Source of the DNA: SAR202 cluster bacterium
GTDB lineage: Bacteria; Chloroflexota; Dehalococcoidia; Lucifugimonadales; JASMAO01
Direction of reading: 5' to 3'
Assembly (NCBI GenBank): GCA_030754315.1
Contig: JASMAO010000111.1
Location: 1 to 10,463, forward strand
DNA length: 10,463 nt
Position 1 is the stretch's first letter; every line of letters starts with the position of its first letter. Below are positions 6,947-10,463 of this stretch, one piece after another. A program made the position numbers and the translations under genes. The notes beneath the pieces are model-generated. The model saw nothing but the letters and a program-made list of their open reading frames with translations. It ran no database searches and was not told the origin of the DNA.

Positions 6947-8131
6947 ATGAATGTTGCTATTGTTGGAGCTGGCATATTTGGTATGGCTGCTGCCATCGAG
7001 ATCAGTGGACGCGGTCATACCGTGACCGTTTTCGATCAGGGCTCCGTTCCATATGAAAATGCAGCCTCTACAGATGTTTCCAAGGGTATTCGTCGCATGT
7101 GGTATGCGGGAGATAATGAGACTTACGTTGAATTGGTAGAGAGCGCTGCCGCTAAGTGGAGGCACTGGGAACGTATCCTTGAGGAGTCGGTTTATCACCA
7201 GACGGGCGGGATATCCATAATAGATTCTTTTGGGCCAGGTACTCCAATGTACGAGAGTTGGCGTTACTTGATTGCTAGAGGGGCCACTGAAATTGAAGTT
7301 ATGACTGCCCCGAAGGCGCGCAAACGCTTTCCACAGTTCGTTATCGATGACGAGGAGACAGTTGTTCACGATAGGTGGAGCGGCTATATCGAGAGTGGGC
7401 ACGCAGTGAAAATCTTGGCGCGAATCGCACGTGACCAAGGTGTAATTATCACAGAGGAAACCCGAGTGACGGAGGTGACTGAATCCAGCACAGGAGCCAC
7501 GGTAAAGGTTGGTGAAGTCGAAGCAAAATATGACCGAATCGTTGTGGCTGCTGGGGTGTGGGTAGGCCGGTTGCTGCCAACAATTGGTGAGAATGTGAAG
7601 GTAACTCATCAGGAAATGCTGTTGATTGAGGTTGAGGATGAGCCGCTGTTTTCTCCGCCGAATATGCCCGTTTGGGGTGTGGATCCAGATGGAGAAGGCT
7701 GGTATGGATTCCCGTTGCTGAGAGAAGGGTGTGTTAAGGTTTCCAAGGAGCCACTTGGTGAGGTGGTAGACCCTGACTTTTCTCGTGGTGGGACCGAAGA
7801 ATTTCGTGATGAAACACTCGAATTCCTCCGAGGTCGCATTCCTAAGATGGCAGATGGTCGAGTGGTAAGCGGACGCACTTGTCTCTACACCACTACGCCT
7901 GATGACCATTTTGTGATCGATTGGGCGCCGGGATATGAAAGTGTTTTAGTCGCTGGGGGTGGGAGTGGTCACGGATTCAAGTTTGGAGGTTCTATAGGCT
8001 CACTGATATCTGATGCATTGGAAGATCGAGATAATCCATTAGGACGACGATTCAGGATAGGAGACCGATTTACCAAAACTCCTACGTGCTCACAGGAATC
8101 ACGAGGTTTTGCTACGCCGAGGGAAACGTGA
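6947..8131 (+). CDS. FAD-dependent amine oxidase, monomeric sarcosine oxidase type (DAO family)
   Basis: This 394-residue flavoprotein is a DAO-family oxidase close to monomeric sarcosine oxidase and N-methyltryptophan oxidase, which oxidise N-methyl amino acids to the amino acid, formaldehyde and hydrogen peroxide. The FAD-binding GAGIFG (7-12) opens the Rossmann fold, and VFDQG ends its second strand. STDVSKGIRR (41-50) corresponds to the loop carrying the active-site Arg. Lys264 (GCVKVSK) aligns with the oxygen-activating Lys265 of Bacillus sarcosine oxidase. Cys312 in RTCLYTTTPDDHFVIDW matches the Cys that binds FAD covalently, and SGHGFKF (340-346) carries the expected C-terminal Lys. 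The ATG at 6947 has AAGGA about 7 nt upstream. The C-terminus extends about 25 residues past the domain. The exact substrate is not determined by sequence; other secondary amines are possible. Confidence 0.9.
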   Translation: MNVAIVGAGIFGMAAAIEISGRGHTVTVFDQGSVPYENAASTDVSKGIRRMWYAGDNETYVELVESAAAKWRHWERILEESVYHQTGGISIIDSFGPGTPMYESWRYLIARGATEIEVMTAPKARKRFPQFVIDDEETVVHDRWSGYIESGHAVKILARIARDQGVIITEETRVTEVTESSTGATVKVGEVEAKYDRIVVAAGVWVGRLLPTIGENVKVTHQEMLLIEVEDEPLFSPPNMPVWGVDPDGEGWYGFPLLREGCVKVSKEPLGEVVDPDFSRGGTEEFRDETLEFLRGRIPKMADGRVVSGRTCLYTTTPDDHFVIDWAPGYESVLVAGGGSGHGFKFGGSIGSLISDALEDRDNPLGRRFRIGDRFTKTPTCSQESRGFATPRET

Positions 8132-8161
8132 TAGGTAGGAGTTAACCCGTCGAGCCAAGAT

Positions 8162-8869
8162 TTATCGGTGCCGCCTAAACAGGCTAAGGAAGCGATCTTC
8201 GTAGTATTTGAAGAGCCCCCACCGGTCCAATTCTGACTTGAGTTTGTCGGTACTACCTCCTTGCTCAACTTCGGCAAAAAGGCGCTCTATTTGCTGAATT
8301 GCTGCCCTGGGGGCATTCCCGAATTCGGGTTGTGGGTCGAGCATGCCTCGCGAATTGAAGTCCTTTATATTACCTGCGAGTGAAGATGAGGTGAACTCGT
8401 AAACGAACTTGAGTAGTGTGACATCCCAGAGATCGTCAACCCCAACCATGACCACGGACATGTCTTCTTTCCGTTCGTCCAGATCAGCACTGATCCGGTG
8501 AGCGATCTCACTAGCGGTGCCGCCGACGATGTCCAACCCCTTTGCTTCATTCCGATACTGGTACAAGACTCCTGGACTATTCGGACCTACTTGTATAGCT
8601 ACGTTTCGAAAGTAATCGTATGCTTCAGAGCTGAAACCTTGAACGCTCAACGCATACGTTGGAGTAATGAGAGTTGGACGCTCAGCAATAACACGGCCTG
8701 TCCTGATGACCCCCTCATCTCTGCCCGGTTCCAAATCTTTATAGACAGGCTCTGTGATGACGTAATAAGCAATGTTGGTAGCACCAAAAGTTGCGAGCTG
8801 TTGTTTTGGGAATCTGACCACCCAAGTCTGCTCTATCGCTTGTCGCCATCTGCGTTCGTCTTCTATCAC
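8162..8869 (-). CDS. Conserved hypothetical protein of unknown function (235 aa)
   Basis: I do not recognise a named domain. The style resembles hypothetical proteins I associate with Chloroflexota, but that is recollection, not a search. The protein is soluble: no signal peptide or membrane helix is evident. Notable segments are WVVRFPKQQLATFGATNIAYY (15-35, quoted in part), VGPNSPGVLYQYRNE (94-108), VGVDDLWDVTLLKFVYEFT (142-160), a helical stretch PRAAIQQIERLFAEVEQGG, and a basic C-terminus ending LSLFRRHR. GTG at 8869 is the start: AGAGGG lies 7 nt upstream and a good promoter lies just beyond. The gene converges with the flavoenzyme gene, with only 30 bp between stops and no visible terminator. 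Its own promoter argues it is an independently expressed gene. Confidence 0.85.
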   Translation of the reverse strand: MIEDERRWRQAIEQTWVVRFPKQQLATFGATNIAYYVITEPVYKDLEPGRDEGVIRTGRVIAERPTLITPTYALSVQGFSSEAYDYFRNVAIQVGPNSPGVLYQYRNEAKGLDIVGGTASEIAHRISADLDERKEDMSVVMVGVDDLWDVTLLKFVYEFTSSSLAGNIKDFNSRGMLDPQPEFGNAPRAAIQQIERLFAEVEQGGSTDKLKSELDRWGLFKYYEDRFLSLFRRHR

Positions 8870-8896
8870 GGATATGCCCTCTAACTTCCAGCCTTG

Positions 8897-8925
8897 ATGC
8901 TAGGGCTCGATAGCCAAAGTGTCAA
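8897..8925 (-). promoter_or_regulatory. Promoter of the 235-aa hypothetical protein
   Basis: Reading leftward, a perfect -35 TTGACA (8925-8920) is followed after exactly 17 bp by TAGCAT (8902-8897), which matches TATAAT at four positions. Transcription would begin near 8890, leaving a leader of about 20 nt that carries the AGAGGG ribosome binding site before the GTG at 8869. This is the best-formed sigma-70-type promoter in the window. Confidence 0.6.
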
Positions 8926-8995
8926 GGATACAATATCTTTTTAACGACGGTTATTGAATTGAAATGAGCTGAAATATTAAATCCGGATGTTGCGC

Positions 8996-9001
8996 TATAA
9001 T
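8996..9001 (+). promoter_or_regulatory. Possible -10 box upstream of ylxP
   Basis: A perfect TATAAT lies about 70 bp before the ylxP coding start. The hexamer at the expected -35 position (AATATT) is poor, and there is no TGn extension directly next to the -10, so this is a weak candidate. The 200-bp stretch between the hypothetical gene and ylxP shows nothing else that I can support. Confidence 0.3.
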
Positions 9002-9069
9002 GTTGGTGCATCATTCCCAAGAGAGTTGTTTGGGGCGTGTTGACTTTTATTATTTTCCAGTGAAACACA

Positions 9070-9363
9070 ATACAAATCGGCGTTTGTAAAATAAACCTTC
9101 GATTTCCCGAAAACGCAAGCCTGAAAGGCAAGCGTCAAATTGTCAATTCGCTCAGGTCGAAGATACGGAACAAGTTCAATGTATCTATGGCCGAGGTGGG
9201 CGGCAATGAAGCCTGGCAGGTTTCTACTATTGGCATTACTTGTGTTGGCAACGACTCGCGCCACCTCAACGAGGTGATTGACAGTGTACTGGAATATATA
9301 GAAAACAGCCGTCTTGATTTAGATGTCTTAGCTTGTGAGCAAGAGATACTCTCAGGTTTCTGA
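9070..9363 (+). CDS. ylxP: YlxP (DUF503) family protein with apparent ATA start
   Basis: This frame encodes a full-length YlxP/DUF503 protein of about 97 residues, a small conserved family of unclear function, often found near nusA-infB-rbfA and thought to be ribosome-related. The diagnostic order is complete: IGVCKINLRFPEN, then SLKGKRQIVNSLRSKIRNKF, NVSMAEVGGNEAWQ, GITCVGNDSRHLNEVIDSVL and a C-terminal EQEIL, ending at TGA (9361-9363). There is no ATG, GTG or TTG between the in-frame TGA at 9061-9063 and the conserved N-terminus. The family's usual M-x-I-G-V opening puts initiation at ATA (9070-9072). No convincing ribosome binding site precedes it. The first in-frame ATG (9187) would remove about 40% of the domain. 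A GTG at 9060 is in another frame and meets a stop at 9087. The family call is firm; the start is not. Confidence 0.82.
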   Translation: MQIGVCKINLRFPENASLKGKRQIVNSLRSKIRNKFNVSMAEVGGNEAWQVSTIGITCVGNDSRHLNEVIDSVLEYIENSRLDLDVLACEQEILSGF

Positions 9364-9423
9364 CGCACTTATCAGCGGCATATAGGTTTGGCAGCCAGTG
9401 TGATAGTAGCTATGCATTGCTCG

Positions 9424-9452
9424 TTGATGCGTACTTTACCCTATGCTATGCT
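9424..9452 (+). promoter_or_regulatory. Candidate promoter for the tRNA-Pro gene
   Basis: TTGATG (9424-9429) and TATGCT (9447-9452) are separated by 17 bp, each matching the sigma-70 consensus at four positions. The predicted start falls at or next to the first tRNA base, leaving almost no 5' leader for RNase P. An overlapping alternative is TTGGCA (9388-9393) with TATGCA (9411-9416), also 17 bp apart, which would give a more usual leader of nearly 40 nt. Sequence alone does not decide between them. Confidence 0.35.
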
Positions 9453-9460
9453 GAGCCAGT

Positions 9461-9537
9461 CGGGGTGTAGCGCAGTTTGGTAGCGCACCTGCATGGGGTG
9501 CAGGGGGTCGCTGGTTCGAGTCCAGTCACCCCGACCA
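9461..9537 (+). tRNA. tRNA-Pro (anticodon GGG), CCA encoded
   Basis: The 77-nt cloverleaf is complete. The acceptor stem CGGGGTG pairs with CACCCCG. The D stem is GCGC/GCGC around AGTTTGGTA. The anticodon stem CCTGC/GCAGG closes the seven-base loop ATGGGGT, which puts GGG at positions 34-36 behind U33. The variable loop is GGGTC. The T arm is GCTGG/CCAGT with loop TTCGAGT and one G-U pair. The discriminator base is A and the 3' CCA is encoded (9535-9537). GGG reads the proline codons CCC and CCU. The tRNA stands alone between ylxP and the transporter gene. Confidence 0.97.
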
Positions 9538-9600
9538 GTCTCCTTCCTAAGAAACTAACTGCACACTGCTTATTGGTTTTGGGCATTATGAAATGCTATT

Positions 9601-9622
9601 CAGGAAACTAAAATCCTGTTTT
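9601..9622 (+). terminator. Weak intrinsic-terminator-like hairpin after the tRNA
   Basis: CAGGA (9601-9605) pairs with TCCTG (9614-9618) across an eight-base A-rich loop, followed by TTTT. The five-base-pair stem is short for an intrinsic terminator. A second small hairpin, GCATT-atga-AATGC, lies just upstream (9583-9596). Together they could end the tRNA transcript; support is modest. Confidence 0.3.
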
Positions 9623-9636
9623 AGGTAGCGAATGAT

Positions 9637-9666
9637 TTGACATCGGCCTGCTAAACGTGATATCTC
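9637..9666 (+). promoter_or_regulatory. Candidate promoter for the solute-binding lipoprotein
   Basis: A perfect -35 TTGACA (9637-9642) is followed after 18 bp by TATCTC (9661-9666), a poor -10 with only the first three bases matching. The position fits: transcription would start about 80 nt before the lipoprotein ATG. The weak -10 may mean dependence on an activator. Confidence 0.4.
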
Positions 9667-9752
9667 ATACGGGTTGAAATGTGCCCTAGGATGTTGATTG
9701 AGTGAGCGTCATGTTTATGTACAAAATTGATTGAATTGGTAGGAGGGTAGTT

Positions 9753-10463
9753 ATGTTGTCTACCGTATCGAAGTCGTCAAAGCTCGTCTTGGGCTTGGCG
9801 TTGATTGTGGGGATGTTAGCGATTGTGGCTTGTAGCAGTGCAGAAGCACCTGCAGAGCCAGAAGCGCCTGCAGCCCCAGCAGCAGCAGCCCCAGCAGCAG
9901 CAGCACCAGCCGCGAAACCCGCGGCGGCAGCGGCAGCTCCCGCGGCCCCGGCCAAACCGGCTGCAGCCGCGAAACCCGCCGCTGCGGCTCCAGCGGCTGA
10001 GGGTACAGCAAGCGCTGATGGCCCCGCAGCAGCTACGGCACCGGAATTCAACGGTTCCTTTGACTGGAACACCTATGGGCTTCCGAAGCCGACCACATTT
10101 AGTGAGTCACCAATCTTTGCAGCCCAAGTAGCTGCCGGCACCCTTCCTCCTGTTGAAGACAGGTTGCCAATCGCAGCAGACGTGCTTGTTCTCCCAGTCA
10201 TCGATGGGATAGGCGAGTACGGTGGAACCTGGAGACGAGCATTCACAGGGCCGAACGACGGCCAGAACGCGGACCGAATTCAGAGTGACCACATCCTGCA
10301 TTTCGACCTGAATGGAACGGATCTGATCCAGAACGTGGCAAAGGGATGGGATATGAGCGCCGATGGCCTCGTCTACACCCTGCACCTGCGTGAGGGACTG
10401 AAGTGGTCCGACGGCGTAGAGGCCACAGCAGACGAGTGGGTCTGGTACGCCGAGAACGTACTT
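9753..10463 (+). CDS. ABC transporter substrate-binding lipoprotein, family 5 (peptide/nickel type), 3' end missing
   Basis: The frame is open for 237 codons from ATG 9753 to the window edge and is clearly incomplete, since family-5 binding proteins exceed 500 residues. A lipoprotein signal peptide comes first: basic residues (K7, K10), a hydrophobic core, and the lipobox IVAC with Cys27 as the lipidated residue. Next is a low-complexity Ala/Pro/Lys linker (about 30-82). The mature domain follows, with GEYGGTWRRAFTGPNDGQNADRI and then LNGTDLIQNVAKGWDMSADG and VYTLHLREGLKWSDGVEATA, the last being the family-5 hallmark. Such proteins deliver peptides or other solutes to an ABC permease at the outer face of the membrane. 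AGGAGG lies 6 nt before the ATG, the strongest ribosome binding site in the window. Two hand-counted sequence lines here are 57-60% GC, above the rest of the window. Permease genes would be expected downstream, out of view. Confidence 0.93.
   Translation, partial: MLSTVSKSSKLVLGLALIVGMLAIVACSSAEAPAEPEAPAAPAAAAPAAAAPAAKPAAAAAAPAAPAKPAAAAKPAAAAPAAEGTASADGPAAATAPEFNGSFDWNTYGLPKPTTFSESPIFAAQVAAGTLPPVEDRLPIAADVLVLPVIDGIGEYGGTWRRAFTGPNDGQNADRIQSDHILHFDLNGTDLIQNVAKGWDMSADGLVYTLHLREGLKWSDGVEATADEWVWYAENVL
9840..9998 (+). repeat. Low-complexity Ala/Pro/Lys-coding repeat (lipoprotein linker)
   Basis: Codons about 30-82 of the lipoprotein are almost only Ala, Pro and Lys, with irregular units of the type AAAAP and AAKP. 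The first part is rich in GCA/CCA triplets and the later part in GCG/GCC, so it is not a pure microsatellite. It likely forms a flexible tether between the lipidated Cys27 and the folded binding domain. Repeat number may vary between strains. Confidence 0.85.

Noticed and set aside
6929..7909. 326-codon leftward frame opposite the flavoenzyme gene
   Set aside because: It is antisense to a clear DAO-family gene with all motifs; the reverse product has no recognisable domain.
9135..9368. Leftward frame of 77 codons over the ylxP region
   Set aside because: The forward strand encodes a complete YlxP/DUF503 protein; the reverse frame is its shadow.
9461..9537. tRNA gene as a possible integration site (attachment site)
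   Set aside because: No integrase, direct repeat of the tRNA 3' end, or mobile-element gene is visible within the window.
9686..10072. 128-codon leftward Ala/Gly-rich frame
   Set aside because: It is the complement of the Ala/Pro/Lys linker region of the lipoprotein, which has the ribosome binding site, signal peptide and family motifs on the forward strand.
1..10463. CRISPR arrays, insertion sequences, toxin-antitoxin or defence genes
   Set aside because: No regularly spaced repeats, transposase motifs or known defence domains were seen on either strand.

Overview
The window is ordinary bacterial chromosome of about 48% GC with moderately dense gene packing. It most resembles a marine Chloroflexota genome (SAR202-like Dehalococcoidia). 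That placement is inferred from a Chloroflexota-style lipoprotein solute-binding protein with a long Ala/Pro/Lys linker, an HPAD-type PIG-L hydrolase, a conserved but unnamed 235-residue protein, and frequent TTG starts. It was not tested by any search.

Layout. The left edge (2-115, +) may hold the last 37 codons of a gene. A PIG-L/LmbE-type hydrolase follows (158-1054, -). Next is a leftward housekeeping cluster, ybeY > dnaX > ybaB > recR (4473 down to 1325). It is tightly packed: a 4-bp ATGA overlap joins ybeY and dnaX, a 71-bp out-of-frame overlap joins dnaX and ybaB, and 23 bp separate ybaB from recR. A promoter candidate with a perfect TATAAT lies just upstream of ybeY. Upstream of that is a second leftward operon, hflK-hflC (6690 down to 4770), encoding the membrane SPFH/prohibitin pair that regulates FtsH in other bacteria. 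Divergent from hflK is a monomeric-sarcosine-oxidase-type flavoenzyme (6947-8131, +). Convergent with that is the unnamed 235-residue protein (8869 down to 8162, -), which has a well-formed TTGACA-17-TAGCAT promoter.

The right third reads rightward. It holds a YlxP/DUF503 gene (9070-9363) that is complete in sequence but has no ATG, GTG or TTG at its expected start, a tRNA-Pro(GGG) with encoded CCA (9461-9537), and the first 237 codons of a family-5 ABC-transporter substrate-binding lipoprotein that runs off the right edge (9753-10463).

How the parts fit together. DnaX (clamp loader), YbaB/EbfC and RecR form the classical replication/recombination cluster, here transcribed behind the rRNA-maturation endonuclease YbeY. 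HflK and HflC should form one membrane complex. The flavoenzyme, the PIG-L hydrolase and the peptide/solute-binding lipoprotein suggest uptake and breakdown of N-methylated or amide-containing organic matter, but they are not arranged as one operon.

I did not find a clearly new multi-gene system. The observations most worth following are the YlxP gene with an apparent ATA start, the PIG-L protein lacking the usual catalytic Asp, the long dnaX/ybaB overlap, the DnaX zinc module with Cys replaced by Asp, and the promoter-driven protein of unknown function.
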